From: Roseibium sp.
GTDB lineage: Bacteria; Pseudomonadota; Alphaproteobacteria; Rhizobiales; Stappiaceae
Reading direction: 5' to 3'
NCBI GenBank assembly: GCA_017643925.1
Contig: JAEPML010000002.1
Location: 124,001-188,000, forward strand
Length of the DNA: 64,000 bases
This document shows positions 27,377 through 36,926 of this stretch, piece after piece. Numbering within the stretch: position 1 is the stretch's first letter; every line of letters starts with the position of its first letter. The translations under genes were made by a program, and so were the position numbers. The notes beneath the pieces were generated by a model. The model saw only the letters and a program-made list of their open reading frames with translations. It was not told where the DNA came from and searched no databases.

Positions 27377-28792
27377 ATGAGCGCCGCTGAGACACAGGCA
27401 ACCGGCACTTTCAAGGGCTTGAAGCTCACCAACACGTTGACCCGCCAGAAGGAAGACTTCCGGGCAATCGACGACGAGAACGTGCGGCTCTATGTCTGCG
27501 GACCGACAGTCTATGACTATGCCCATATCGGCAACGCCCGTCCGGCGATCGTCTTCGACGTGATGTTCCGACTGTTGAAGCATCTTTACGGCGAAGACCA
27601 CGTTACCTATGTGCGCAACATCACCGACGTCGACGACAAGATCAACGCGCGGGCACTGCGGGACTACCCCGACCTGGCGTTGAACGACGCGATCGCCAAG
27701 GTCACCAGGAAGACGGCGGATCAGTATCACAAGGATATCAAGGCCCTGCACGTCCAGGAGCCGACCTTCGAACCGCGTGCGACACAGCATATCGAGGGCA
27801 TGGTCAAGATGATTGGCGTGCTGATCGAAAAGGGACATGCCTACCAGGCGGGTGGGGAAGTCCTGTTCGATACAGGCTCCATGCCGGACTATGGCGGTCT
27901 TTCCAAACGCAAGCTGGAAGATCAGCTCGCAGGCGCGCGCATTGCCGTCGATGCCCACAAGAAGAACCCGGGAGACTTTGTTCTCTGGAAACTCTCCTCA
28001 GAAGAGGAGCCGGGCTGGGACAGCCCCTGGGGACGTGGGCGCCCGGGCTGGCACATCGAGTGCTCGGTGATGAGCGAGCACCACCTGGGCAAGGTTTTCG
28101 ACATTCACGGTGGCGGTCTGGACCTGATCTTTCCGCATCATGAAAACGAGATCGCCCAGTCCTGCTGCGCCCATGATACAAGAACCATGGCCAACTACTG
28201 GATGCATAACGGTTTTCTCCAGGTGGAAGGCCGGAAGATGTCCAAGTCCGAAGGCAATTTTTTCACCATTCAGGAGCTCCTTGAAACGGAGAACTTTGGC
28301 GGTCGCAAATGGCCGGGTGAAGTTTTGCGGCTGGCGATGTTGATGACCAACTACCGGGAACCGATCGATTTCTCCATGCGCAAGCTGGAGGAAGCAGAGA
28401 ACCTTTTGGCAAAATGGCCGGATCTCGTCGAGACCAACGTCGAGCCCGATCCGGAAATCGTTGAGCTGCTCTCGGACGATCTGAACAGTTCGGCGGCGAT
28501 CCAGGCCTTGCACGCACTTGCAGTCGAGGCAGCCAAAGACCCGCAGAAACTGCCCGTTTACTCGGCATCGGCTGACTTGCTCGGCGTTGCACCGGTCAGT
28601 GCGGATCTGTCCGGTATCGATGAAACTGCAATCGATGCCGCAGTCAAGGCGCGTCTGGACGCGCTGAAGAATAAGAACTGGGACGAAGCCGACAGGATCC
28701 GGAATGAATTGGCGTCTCAAGGCATTCAGCTAAAGGATTCAAAAGACTCAGAAACCGGTGAACGCCTCACCTCGTGGGAGGTGAAGAAGTGA
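27377..28792 (+). CDS. cysS: Cysteine--tRNA ligase
   Basis: A 471-residue class I synthetase. Zinc ligands include Cys in [10 protein letters not shown], with the ECS and [11 protein letters not shown] elements; HIGH reads YAHIGNARP and KMSKS is exact. The [11 protein letters not shown] region is diagnostic for CysRS. ATG 27377 has CAGGAG about 9 bases upstream. Its stop overlaps the GTG start of the first Gfa-like gene (GTGA), so translation is probably coupled. Confidence 0.97.
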   Translation: MSAAETQATGTFKGLKLTNTLTRQKEDFRAIDDENVRLYVCGPTVYDYAHIGNARPAIVFDVMFRLLKHLYGEDHVTYVRNITDVDDKINARALRDYPDLALNDAIAKVTRKTADQYHKDIKALHVQEPTFEPRATQHIEGMVKMIGVLIEKGHAYQAGGEVLFDTGSMPDYGGLSKRKLEDQLAGARIAVDAHKKNPGDFVLWKLSSEEEPGWDSPWGRGRPGWHIECSVMSEHHLGKVFDIHGGGLDLIFPHHENEIAQSCCAHDTRTMANYWMHNGFLQVEGRKMSKSEGNFFTIQELLETENFGGRKWPGEVLRLAMLMTNYREPIDFSMRKLEEAENLLAKWPDLVETNVEPDPEIVELLSDDLNSSAAIQALHALAVEAAKDPQKLPVYSASADLLGVAPVSADLSGIDETAIDAAVKARLDALKNKNWDEADRIRNELASQGIQLKDSKDSETGERLTSWEVKK

Positions 28793-29286
28793 GCCCGGAA
28801 GGTCAGCAGGTCCTGACAGGCGGGTGCCAATGCGGAGCCGTGCGCTACCGCGTGCACGGCGAGGTCGGTTACCCGCATCTGTGTCACTGCCGCATGTGCC
28901 AGAAAGCGTCGGGGAACTTCTTCCTGCCGCTGATCGGTGCGGCAAAGGCAGACTTCGAATGGACCCGCGGAGAACCAACGTGGTTCCATTCTTCCAAGCC
29001 GGTACGCCGGGGTTTTTGCAACAAGTGTGGCACGCCGCTGGCATTCGACACGGTCGGTGATGACCACATCGCCTTCACGCATGGCAGCCTGGATGATGTT
29101 TCAGCCGTCATCCCGATCGAGCAGTCGGGTGTTGAGGGAAGGGTTCCTTTCTATCATTCCCTGTTCGGATTGAAGGAAACGGTGTCCAACCGGGACGATT
29201 TGCCTGGCGGCATCGCTGATGTGGCATCGACGACCTGTCAGCATCCGGATCAAGACACCGACGCCTGGCCGGAGGACCGTTCATGA
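28789..29286 (+). CDS. Gfa-like glutathione-dependent protein (CENP-V/GFA fold), copy 1
   Basis: A 165-residue protein of the GFA family (glutathione-dependent formaldehyde-activating enzyme; CENP-V-like fold). It carries all seven zinc-site cysteines: CQC ([10 protein letters not shown]), CHCRMC and CNKC ([10 protein letters not shown] gives two more). It starts at GTG 28789, overlapping the cysS stop and preceded by GGAGGTGA inside cysS. The family binds glutathione adducts, but most members have unproven substrates. It overlaps copy 2 by 4 bp. Confidence 0.88.
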   Translation: MSPEGQQVLTGGCQCGAVRYRVHGEVGYPHLCHCRMCQKASGNFFLPLIGAAKADFEWTRGEPTWFHSSKPVRRGFCNKCGTPLAFDTVGDDHIAFTHGSLDDVSAVIPIEQSGVEGRVPFYHSLFGLKETVSNRDDLPGGIADVASTTCQHPDQDTDAWPEDRS

Positions 29287-29783
29287 CGACCATTCACACC
29301 GGTGGCTGTCAGTGTGGCGCCATTCGTTTCCGCATCACGGGCGACCTTGGTACGGCGTCCATCTGTCATTGCCGGATGTGCCAGAAGGCCTTCGGCAGCC
29401 TGTATGCGCCCCTGGTCAGCATACGGGAAGAGGCGGAACTGGTCTGGACGCGCGGCGAGCCCAAGCGGTTTCAGAGTTCGAACGTGGTCGCCAGGGGCTT
29501 TTGCGCTGACTGCGGGACGCCCTTGACCTATGAAGCGCCGAATGACGACACGGCGATCGCAATCGGCGCCTTTGACAAGCCTGAAGACTTCGCGCCGGTG
29601 ATCCAGTATGGCGTGGAGGGCAAGCTTCCCTATACCGATGCCATGGCCGAAATTCCGGCCAGAACAACCGAAGAAGACAGCGAGACAGCAGTGTTTCTGG
29701 CCTCGATTGTCTCCAACCAACATCCCGATCACGACACGGACACCTGGCCGCCGGTTCCCTCTGGCGAAACAGACCAAAAGTAA
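29283..29783 (+). CDS. Gfa-like glutathione-dependent protein (CENP-V/GFA fold), copy 2
   Basis: A 166-residue paralogue of the upstream gene: [23 protein letters not shown] and FCADCGTPL align directly, as does the C-terminal QHPDHDTDTWP against [11 protein letters not shown]. The zinc cysteines are intact. The ATG overlaps the TGA of copy 1 (ATGA). Such a tandem pair downstream of cysS suggests local duplication kept under one transcript. The two may form a heterodimer or act on related thiol adducts (inference). Confidence 0.88.
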   Translation: MTTIHTGGCQCGAIRFRITGDLGTASICHCRMCQKAFGSLYAPLVSIREEAELVWTRGEPKRFQSSNVVARGFCADCGTPLTYEAPNDDTAIAIGAFDKPEDFAPVIQYGVEGKLPYTDAMAEIPARTTEEDSETAVFLASIVSNQHPDHDTDTWPPVPSGETDQK

Positions 29784-29813
29784 CCGAGCCCCGGCGCTAG
29801 GCAGGAAAGACCC

Positions 29814-31409
29814 ATGAGCAAGGAACGCCTCTATCTCTTTGACACAACGCTGCGTGACGGTGCGCAGACAAGCGGAGTGGATTTTTCGGTCAACGAAAAG
29901 ATCGTTGTCGCGGAACTCCTGGAACGGCTTGGTGTCGACTATATTGAAGGCGGGTATCCCGGGGCCAATCCGACGGACACCGAGTTTTTCAGTGAAAAGC
30001 GAACGCAAAATACGACCTTTACCGCATTCGGAATGACGAAGCGGGCGGGACGGTCCGCCTCCAACGACCCCGGACTGCAACAGGTTCTCGCCAGTGCATC
30101 CGACGCGTGCTGCTTTGTTGCCAAGGCCTGGGACTACCACGTCAAGGTCGCGCTCGGCTGCACTAATGAGGAAAACCTGGAGTCGATCCACGACACGGTT
30201 ACCGCAACCGTGGCTGCCGGCAAGGAAGCCATGATCGACTGCGAGCACTTTTTCGACGGGTACAAGGCCAACCCGGACTATGCCCTTGATTGCGCCCGAA
30301 CCGCCTATCAGGCCGGCGCCCGCTGGATCGTCCTGTGCGACACGAATGGCGGCGCGCTCCCCGACGAAGTCTATGACATCGTAACAAAGGTACAGGAAGT
30401 GGTTCCGGGCACGCATCTGGGAATCCACACGCATGACGACACCGGCCATGCTGTCGCAAATTCGCTTGCCGCCGTCGATGCGGGCGTGCGCCAGATCCAG
30501 GGAACGCTGAACGGTCTGGGCGAGAGGTGCGGCAATGCCAACCTGATCACACTCATCCCGACGCTCAAGCTGAAACCGCTCTTCTGTGAGCGGCTCGAAA
30601 TCGGCGTGAGTGATGAGCAGCTCTCAGAAATCACTGCGATCTCGCATGCCTTCGATGAAATCCTGAACCGGTCTCCCGATCGCCAGGCGCCCTATGTCGG
30701 AGAAACCGCCTTTGCGACAAAGGCCGGGATCCATGCCTCGGCAATCCTCAAGGACCCGCAAACCTATGAGCATGTAACTCCGGAAAGCGTTGGCAACCAG
30801 CGCCGGGTTCTGGTGTCCGACCAGGCCGGAAAGAGCAATCTTCTGGGTGAGCTAGCCCGGGTCGGGATCGAGGTCGACAAGTCAGATCAGCGTCTGGATC
30901 GCCTGCTCGCGCTTGTGAAGGAACGCGAAGCGGAAGGCTATGCCTACGAGGCCGCCGACGCGTCTTTTGAGCTTCTCGCGCGCCGTGAGCTTGGCGAGGT
31001 CCCACGCTTCTTCGAGGTGAACTCGTTTCGGGTCATGGTCGAAAGGCGGTTCAATGCAATTGGGGACCTGGTCACCGTCTCAGAGGCGGTGGTGAAAGTC
31101 GATGTCGATGGCGAGACGCGCATGTCGGTTGCCGAAGGCAACGGCCCGGTCAATGCACTCGACATGGCTCTGCGCAAGGATCTGGGCAAATACCAGTCGG
31201 CGATTGAGGGACTTGAGCTTATCGACTACAAGGTTAGAATCCTCAATGGAGGGACGGGCGCCGTCACACGCGTGCTGATCGAAAGCCATCATACGAAGAC
31301 ACATCGTCGCTGGTTCACGATCGGAGTTTCCTCCAACATCGTCGACGCCTCGTTCCAGGCCCTGGTCGACTCCATTACATTTGCGCTGCTGAAGGCGGAG
31401 ACCGCCTGA
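29814..31409 (+). CDS. cimA: Citramalate synthase
   Basis: A 531-residue member of the isopropylmalate/citramalate synthase family. The TIM-barrel start LFDTTLRDGAQTSGVDFSVNEK, GGYPGANPTD, the metal site HTHDDTGHAVANSL and GERCGNANL are present, followed by a C-terminal regulatory (LeuA dimer) domain from about residue 400. It joins pyruvate and acetyl-CoA to (R)-citramalate, opening the threonine-independent isoleucine route. The TSGVDFS segment distinguishes it from LeuA. It is 30 bp downstream of the gfa pair, so probably part of the same transcript. Confidence 0.93.
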   Translation: MSKERLYLFDTTLRDGAQTSGVDFSVNEKIVVAELLERLGVDYIEGGYPGANPTDTEFFSEKRTQNTTFTAFGMTKRAGRSASNDPGLQQVLASASDACCFVAKAWDYHVKVALGCTNEENLESIHDTVTATVAAGKEAMIDCEHFFDGYKANPDYALDCARTAYQAGARWIVLCDTNGGALPDEVYDIVTKVQEVVPGTHLGIHTHDDTGHAVANSLAAVDAGVRQIQGTLNGLGERCGNANLITLIPTLKLKPLFCERLEIGVSDEQLSEITAISHAFDEILNRSPDRQAPYVGETAFATKAGIHASAILKDPQTYEHVTPESVGNQRRVLVSDQAGKSNLLGELARVGIEVDKSDQRLDRLLALVKEREAEGYAYEAADASFELLARRELGEVPRFFEVNSFRVMVERRFNAIGDLVTVSEAVVKVDVDGETRMSVAEGNGPVNALDMALRKDLGKYQSAIEGLELIDYKVRILNGGTGAVTRVLIESHHTKTHRRWFTIGVSSNIVDASFQALVDSITFALLKAETA

Positions 31410-31436
31410 GGCCCCTGCGCCTGAAAGGCAAGATCC

Positions 31437-32357
31437 ATGTCGCAGCCGGTTTCAAACACCGAGGCGAATGAAGAGTTCCGTCGTGGTCTCCTGTTTGGCC
31501 TGGCCGCCTACGGCATGTGGGGCTTCCTGCCTGCCTATTACAAGCTGACGGAAACCGTCCCGGCGGATCTTGTGGTGGGCCACCGGATCGTGTGGTCGGT
31601 CCTGTTTGTCGGGCTGTTTCTCTATCTCAGGGGCCGCTGGGCGGAAGTGCTGCAAGTGTTCCGTGAGCCAAAGGTTCTGGTCGGACTGACCTGTTCGGCT
31701 GCGCTGATTGCCGTGAACTGGCTCGTTTTCGTTTGGGCGATTGGCCACAAGCAGGTTCTGGACGTATCGCTCGGTTACTTTATCAACCCGCTGGTCAGCA
31801 TTCTGGTCGGTCTCGTTGTCCTGAGAGAGAGACTTTCGCTAGGGCAGGGGATCGCTGTCGGGATTGCGACCCTGGCCGTCGTGCTGCAGGCCGTGATGGC
31901 AGGGGGCTTGCCCTGGGTATCGCTTGTGCTCGCATTTTCCTTTGCGGGCTACGGCTATGTGCGCAAGGTCACGCCGGTCAAGGCGACCCCGGGCCTCTTC
32001 GTCGAAACCGTTTTGCTGTTTCCTCTGGCATTCGGATATCTTTTCCTGGTCCTGAGCTGGGGGGAGGACGCGCTTGTCCTGAACAATCCCCCTGTTCTGC
32101 TTGCCCTTGTCGGGACCGGGATCGTCACGGCCCTGCCGCTGGTCTGTTTTTCCTCTGCTGCACGTCGATTGCCCCTCTTCATGCTGGGACTGATGCAATA
32201 TATGGCACCGTCCATGCATTTCCTTATGGCCGTCTATTTATGGGGGGAGCCGCTGGACCACACCAAGCTGTTCACATTCGTGATGATCTGGATTGCACTG
32301 GTCATCTTCACATTTGACAGCTGGAAGCGGTTTCGCAAGCCAGTGGAGACGGTTTGA
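31437..32357 (+). CDS. rarD: EamA-family transporter RarD
   Basis: A 306-residue protein with ten hydrophobic helices. The RarD hallmarks are GLAAYGMWGFLPAYYKL, the HRIVWS segment at the end of helix 2, NWLVFVWAI, LGYFINPL and LQYMAPSMHFL. RarD proteins belong to the drug/metabolite transporter superfamily; physiological substrates are undetermined (chloramphenicol sensitivity was the original phenotype). It sits 27 bp after cimA and converges on the REC-REC-GGDEF gene, separated by 10 bp. Confidence 0.92.
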   Translation: MSQPVSNTEANEEFRRGLLFGLAAYGMWGFLPAYYKLTETVPADLVVGHRIVWSVLFVGLFLYLRGRWAEVLQVFREPKVLVGLTCSAALIAVNWLVFVWAIGHKQVLDVSLGYFINPLVSILVGLVVLRERLSLGQGIAVGIATLAVVLQAVMAGGLPWVSLVLAFSFAGYGYVRKVTPVKATPGLFVETVLLFPLAFGYLFLVLSWGEDALVLNNPPVLLALVGTGIVTALPLVCFSSAARRLPLFMLGLMQYMAPSMHFLMAVYLWGEPLDHTKLFTFVMIWIALVIFTFDSWKRFRKPVETV

Positions 32358-32367
32358 CGCTTGATTG

Positions 32368-33621
32368 TCAGTCTTTGTAGACGAGCTGACTGCGTCCGGT
32401 TCGCTTGGCCGCGTAGAGGCGCTTGTCCGCCTCTTTCATGGCTTCGGTCAATTCAAGGTCTGCCAACGGCGCAAGCCCGATGCTGGTGCGCACGCTATGC
32501 GCGTCTCCATTGTGCTGGACCGGTTTTTCCGAGAGCGTTGTCAGCAGGTTCTCAAGACATTCAACCACTTCGTCTTCGCTTCTGCTCTTGAACACGATGC
32601 AGAACTCGTCCCCCCCCAGGCGGGCGACGATATCATTGCTCTGGCCCAGTATGGACAGGTGACGGGCGAAATCCGTGAGGACGGCGTCACCAAAGTCGTG
32701 CCCCAGCTTATCGTTGATCTCCTTGAAGGAATCGAGATCAAGAAGAGCGACCCAGTTTCCAACCTCCTCATCCGAGGACCATGTCTTGACGGCTATGGCG
32801 CCCTGTTCCAGCAGGAAGCGACGATTGTAAAGACCGGTCAGAGAATCCCGCATGGCCAGATTGTTGAGTTCCTCGATCCTGTAGATGTAGTCTAGGTTCT
32901 GGGAGATCCGCAGCAAGAGCTCTTCCGGAGAACAGTTTTTGTCGACGAAATCAGCCGCGCCATATTTCAGAAATCTGACGCGGTTTTCCGAACTGGCAAA
33001 TGAGGACATCCCAATCACGCCGATCTGTTCCGGATTACGGCTGCGTCGCATGGTTTTCAGGAAATCAAACCCATCCTTGTCCGGCATGAAATAATCCGTG
33101 AGGACGAGTTTGATGTCCTTGTTGGCTTCAAGGATCTTCAGCGCTTCGTCGGCGGAGTCGGCCTGATAGACCTTGTAAAGATGCCTGGAAACGATCTGGG
33201 CAATGGTTTCTCGTTCAACCGGCGCGTCGTCGACGACAAGAATCCCGATTTTGGGGTTCTGGGCCAGTTTCCGGATCAGATCGGCGACATAGTTCAAGCT
33301 GCCTGGGGAGTCTTTCAGCACGTAGTCGATGACACCCTTGCCGAGGACCTTGCGTCTGGTCTTTGGGTCAAAGCGGCTGGTGAAGACGATCGTCGGAATG
33401 TTCCACTCAGCGCAAAGATCGACGATCTCGCCATTCAGGGCATCGGGCAAAGTCAGGTCGACAAGTGCCAGATCGGGCTCGCCAATAGGCAGGTTGAGGC
33501 AGCTTTCGGCTTCGGCATATGTACGGGCCACCATGATCTGATGCCGACCGACTTCATGCAGTTTCTTGACAATCGCCTTCTCGAAGAAAGCAGCGTCTTC
33601 AACCAGGAGTGTGGTTTGCAT
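32368..33621 (-). CDS. PleD-like response regulator: REC-REC-GGDEF diguanylate cyclase
   Basis: A 417-residue soluble protein with two receiver domains followed by GGDEF. Receiver 1 has phospho-acceptor Asp55 (LALVDLTLPD) and receiver 2 Asp176 (LVLTDYFMPD); GGDEF is at 336-340 in ARLGGDEF. The I-site position reads QSND instead of RxxD, so the Arg that binds feedback c-di-GMP is missing. The architecture is that of PleD-type cyclases activated by phosphorylation-driven dimerisation. No histidine kinase is near. It is monocistronic. Confidence 0.93.
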   Translation of the reverse strand: MQTTLLVEDAAFFEKAIVKKLHEVGRHQIMVARTYAEAESCLNLPIGEPDLALVDLTLPDALNGEIVDLCAEWNIPTIVFTSRFDPKTRRKVLGKGVIDYVLKDSPGSLNYVADLIRKLAQNPKIGILVVDDAPVERETIAQIVSRHLYKVYQADSADEALKILEANKDIKLVLTDYFMPDKDGFDFLKTMRRSRNPEQIGVIGMSSFASSENRVRFLKYGAADFVDKNCSPEELLLRISQNLDYIYRIEELNNLAMRDSLTGLYNRRFLLEQGAIAVKTWSSDEEVGNWVALLDLDSFKEINDKLGHDFGDAVLTDFARHLSILGQSNDIVARLGGDEFCIVFKSRSEDEVVECLENLLTTLSEKPVQHNGDAHSVRTSIGLAPLADLELTEAMKEADKRLYAAKRTGRSQLVYKD

Positions 33622-33738
33622 GCAAAAGCCTGTAGCTCGGGTTCTTGGGCGACGGTACTATTCTATGGCAAGCGTTGCAATTTGATCGGGAACAATTTTT
33701 AGCACGCCGGATTGGCAGGAACGCTTAAATTCCGCGTG

Positions 33739-34356
33739 CTAGAGATCCTTCACGGAAGCAAGCCCGCCCTCAGGGCGCGTGTCGTCGCCCGCCACCGCTT
33801 GCCGCAGCATCGGCAGAATGTCCTCGATCCTTTTGGCTACGAGGTAGGGGACTTCCGTTTCGGGGCGAATGTAACCCTGGGCACGCATGTGATCGAGCAG
33901 TTCCAGAAGCGGTGACCAGAAGCCGTTGATATTTGCCAGGAGAACAGGTTTGCGGTGTTGGCCGAGTTGCGCCCAGGTCATCATTTCGACAGCCTCTTCA
34001 AGCGTGCCAATGCCTCCCGGAAGGGCAATGAAGGCATCGGCCTTCTGAAACATCAGGTGCTTGCGCTCATGCATGTCCTTGGTGATCACCAGATCATCCA
34101 GGGATTCCAGCATGACTTCCCGTTTTTCCAGGAAATGCGGGATGATTCCCGTGACGACGCCACCGGATTCAAGCGCCGAATTGGCAACTGTCCCCATGAG
34201 GCCCACCGAGCCACCGCCATAGACGAGACGCAGTCCCGCTTCCGCGATGAGCTGTCCCAGGCGCGTTGCAGCTGCCTCGTGAGCCGGGTCCGACCCGAAG
34301 CTGGAGCCGCAGTAAACACAAACGCTTGTAAGCTGTTTTTGAGAAACCGTATTCAT
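33739..34356 (-). CDS. LOG-family protein (TIGR00730 type)
   Basis: A 205-residue Rossmann-fold protein of the LONELY GUY family. The motifs are VCVYCGSSFG at the start, LVYGGGSVGLMG, the catalytic/nucleotide PGGIGTLEE and ERKHLMF. Characterised relatives hydrolyse cytokinin riboside 5'-monophosphates or other nucleoside monophosphates to base plus ribose 5-phosphate. Start ATG 34356 was selected because it begins just before the fold; a 118-residue longer frame to 34710 has no homologous character and includes the start region of the divergent LysM gene. Confidence 0.9.
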   Translation of the reverse strand: MNTVSQKQLTSVCVYCGSSFGSDPAHEAAATRLGQLIAEAGLRLVYGGGSVGLMGTVANSALESGGVVTGIIPHFLEKREVMLESLDDLVITKDMHERKHLMFQKADAFIALPGGIGTLEEAVEMMTWAQLGQHRKPVLLANINGFWSPLLELLDHMRAQGYIRPETEVPYLVAKRIEDILPMLRQAVAGDDTRPEGGLASVKDL

Positions 34357-34566
34357 GACGCAAAGATGTGGCATTGTGATTGCCATGAGGTCAAGGCTTC
34401 TGTTTGAAAGGCTTTGCTTTTCAAGCGGGTTTTCTTGCCGCGCCTGCAAAAGACGGTTATGGATGGCGTCGAACAAACTACTGAAGAACGCGGGCATAGC
34501 TGCGCAAGAAGGGGACAGATACGGGTGAGTTGAGGGATACACCTCGCTGGCCTGGCAGGACAAAGA

Positions 34567-36351
34567 ATGAATAAACAAACTCTGATCTGGACTTTGATCA
34601 TCGCGGTGCCGGTCGCTCTGGCCGCATTGGCAACAGCTTATGTTTATCGTGAGTCCGGCCATCTTCCGTTCCAGAAACCGGCAGAAACCGTGTCGGCACC
34701 TTCCGACCAAAGCACAGAAACAGGCACGCAGGCGGGTGCCGGATCACAAGAAAAGCCCACTGAAACCCTTAGCTCGGGCGAAACGAAGGTTGCTGAAACA
34801 GAACCCAAACCCGGGGAAGAGGTGAATGAAACGGTCAAGGGACCGAGTTTCGATGTCGTGGGTGTCGAACCCACAGGTGAAACCGTTGTTGCGGGCCGCT
34901 CCGATGCAGGTGCGATCGTCGCGCTGACCGCGAATGGCAAGGTCATCGGCAAGAGCATTGCCAACGAGGTCGGCGAATGGACCATCATCCTCGACGAACC
35001 TCTGAAACCGGGCGACTATGATGTTGGCCTGGAAGTGCACGACCAGCAGGGTGAAGCGATCGGTAAATCGGACCAGCGATTGGCGGTGTCCGTGCCTGAG
35101 GGAGGCAAGGAACAGCCGCTCGTGGTGCTGAACTCCACCGATGGTCCTTCCGATATCCTGCAGAAACCGGCAACGGAGCAGGCGGTCGCACAGGTTGACG
35201 AAAAACCGGCTTCATCCGAAACACAGGCTGCCGCCACAGACGGATCGTCAACACAGCCGTCCGGTGAGGGCAAGGAAACGGTGGTTGCAGCTGTTCCTGA
35301 CAATACATCGGGAACCGAAACGGCACCGGCGGCCACTGCTGCGCCGACCGAAACGGGCGAAGACAATTCGGCGACCGATGTTGCCGGCACACCGGCAATT
35401 TCAAGCGAAGAGACCGCACCGGCCACGGCTCCGACCGAAACCGTCGCAGCCCCGGCGACTTCTGAGGACACACAGTCCAAGCCGACAACTGCAACCGAAA
35501 CCGCGGACGCTCCGTCGCAGCAACCTGCGCAGGAAAGCGAAGTTGCAGCGGTTCCCGGCGGAAGCGATCAGTCCGAAACCGCGACAACGGGTGAAGGCAC
35601 TGTCACCGCGAGTGCCTCTGAAGACGCTCCGGCCAAGCCGACGGAGACCGCAGCTGCAGTACCCGAGGCCAAGCCTGAGGGAAGTGAGGCAGGAACACCG
35701 GTTGCCACGGCTCCGACAGACGGGCAGAGCGATCAGCCTTCGGCGACAACCGAAGTTGCGACAGCTCCTGCAAGCCAGGCGGAACAGCCAGCAGACCTTC
35801 CGGTTCCGGCGCCGACGGTCACGGTGGAAGCCGTGGAATCGGAAAAAGACAAGGTCTTTGTCGCAGGCACAGGCGAACCGGGCTCTTCGGTGCGTGTCTA
35901 TGTTGACGACGATTTCCAGGGAGAAGCAGAAGTCAATGCCAGCGGCAAGTGGCTGCTGGAGGGTGACAAGAATGTCCCGGAAGGCAATGTCGAGGTGAGA
36001 GCGGATCTCGTCGGGGATGACGGGAACAAGGTGGATGCACGTGCCGCGGTTACGTTCGAAAAAGAAGCCGAGCAGCAGATCGTCCTGACCAAGGTCGTCG
36101 CCACTGGTACCGGTGGGGGCGCAGAAAACGAAGGTGCTGCGGTTCAGAAGGCTCTGCCGCGCGTCATCATTCGCAAGGGTGACAATCTCTGGCGGATTTC
36201 CCGGCGTCTTTATGGAGACGGCGTGCGTTACACGACGATCTATCAGGCCAACCAGGATCAGATCCGGAATCCTGACCTGATCTACCCGGGGCAGGTCTTC
36301 CTGACACCAGAGGGTGATCTTAACTGGCCGAAGCCCAAGGAAGATGGCTAG
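34567..36351 (+). CDS. LysM and Ig-like domain envelope protein with low-complexity linker
   Basis: A 594-residue protein anchored by one N-terminal helix (about residues 7-27). A first Ig-like/Big domain (about 95-180) has TGETVVAGRSDAGAIVALTANGK. A linker of about 220 residues rich in Thr, Ala, Glu, Pro and Ser follows. A second Ig-like domain (about 415-495) is related in sequence, and a C-terminal LysM domain (about 532-582: IIRKGDNLWRISRRLYGDG ... YPGQVF) should bind peptidoglycan. It is widespread in Rhizobiales as a LysM peptidoglycan-binding protein. A terminator follows directly. Confidence 0.9.
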   Translation: MNKQTLIWTLIIAVPVALAALATAYVYRESGHLPFQKPAETVSAPSDQSTETGTQAGAGSQEKPTETLSSGETKVAETEPKPGEEVNETVKGPSFDVVGVEPTGETVVAGRSDAGAIVALTANGKVIGKSIANEVGEWTIILDEPLKPGDYDVGLEVHDQQGEAIGKSDQRLAVSVPEGGKEQPLVVLNSTDGPSDILQKPATEQAVAQVDEKPASSETQAAATDGSSTQPSGEGKETVVAAVPDNTSGTETAPAATAAPTETGEDNSATDVAGTPAISSEETAPATAPTETVAAPATSEDTQSKPTTATETADAPSQQPAQESEVAAVPGGSDQSETATTGEGTVTASASEDAPAKPTETAAAVPEAKPEGSEAGTPVATAPTDGQSDQPSATTEVATAPASQAEQPADLPVPAPTVTVEAVESEKDKVFVAGTGEPGSSVRVYVDDDFQGEAEVNASGKWLLEGDKNVPEGNVEVRADLVGDDGNKVDARAAVTFEKEAEQQIVLTKVVATGTGGGAENEGAAVQKALPRVIIRKGDNLWRISRRLYGDGVRYTTIYQANQDQIRNPDLIYPGQVFLTPEGDLNWPKPKEDG

Positions 36352-36374
36352 AAACCATCTTTGGCAGTGATCAG

Positions 36375-36412
36375 ATCGGGCCGGAAACCTTTGTGGTTTT
36401 CGGCCCGATTTT
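36375..36412 (+). terminator. Terminator after the LysM gene
   Basis: A 15-bp stem (36375-36389 with 36395-36409, one G-T wobble) around a 5-base loop, ending in TTTT. Confidence 0.88.
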
Positions 36413-36440
36413 CAGTCCGCCTCTTGTCATTCGGATAATC

Positions 36441-36458
36441 CATCGTATATCAACGATG
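36441..36458. promoter_or_regulatory. Inverted repeat upstream of arsR-atm1, putative operator
   Basis: CATCGT (36441-36446) and ACGATG (36453-36458) are perfect arms around ATATCA, 31 bp upstream of the arsR start. Position and AT-rich centre suit an ArsR-family autoregulatory operator. Confidence 0.5.
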
Positions 36459-36489
36459 AAACACGAATGCGTGAGTGAGGGACCTTTTC

Positions 36490-36885
36490 ATGGGCAAGGC
36501 GGACGATCCGTCTGACAAGGACAGCGTCGTTTCCGGACAATGCCTGAAAAGCTGCGAAGAGCTGGCATCCATATTTCGCGCGCTGGGACATCCGGCGCGC
36601 CTTGCGATCATCAAACAACTTGCCTCTCAGGATGAAGCTTGTTGCGGTGAGATCGTCAGCCATCTCCCGCTTGCGCAATCTACCGTTTCACAGCATCTGC
36701 AAGTTCTGAAGGATGCGGATCTCCTGATCTGCGATGCCAGAGGCAGGAACTGCCACTACCTTCTGAACTGGAGCAAGCTCAGCCAGGCTGAACATTGCTC
36801 GGCGCAATTCTGGGACAGCATCAAGTCCATGCGTCCTGACGAGCGCGAAACAGCCGGCCCGGCAACGCAGATCGCTGGCGAATAA
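36490..36885 (+). CDS. ArsR-family regulator, cysteine-rich
   Basis: A 131-residue winged-helix regulator: FRALGHPARLAIIKQL is the typical N-terminal helix, and LAQSTVSQHLQVLKDADLL the recognition helix. Seven cysteines (18, 22, 51, 52, 81, 88, 103) include CLKSC and a CC pair at the start of helix 3, the area where metal-sensing ArsR/SmtB proteins place ligands. The ligand is unknown. ATG 36490 with GAGGGA upstream is preferred over the GTG at 36475. It lies 41 bp upstream of an Atm1-type exporter. Confidence 0.88.
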   Translation: MGKADDPSDKDSVVSGQCLKSCEELASIFRALGHPARLAIIKQLASQDEACCGEIVSHLPLAQSTVSQHLQVLKDADLLICDARGRNCHYLLNWSKLSQAEHCSAQFWDSIKSMRPDERETAGPATQIAGE

Positions 36886-36926
36886 ATACACTCAAACGGC
36901 TGCCTCTTGCAGTCTGGAGACACTGT

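Noticed and set aside
34357..34710. 118-residue extension of the LOG-family protein
   Set aside because: No family similarity and it overlaps the beginning of the divergent LysM gene.
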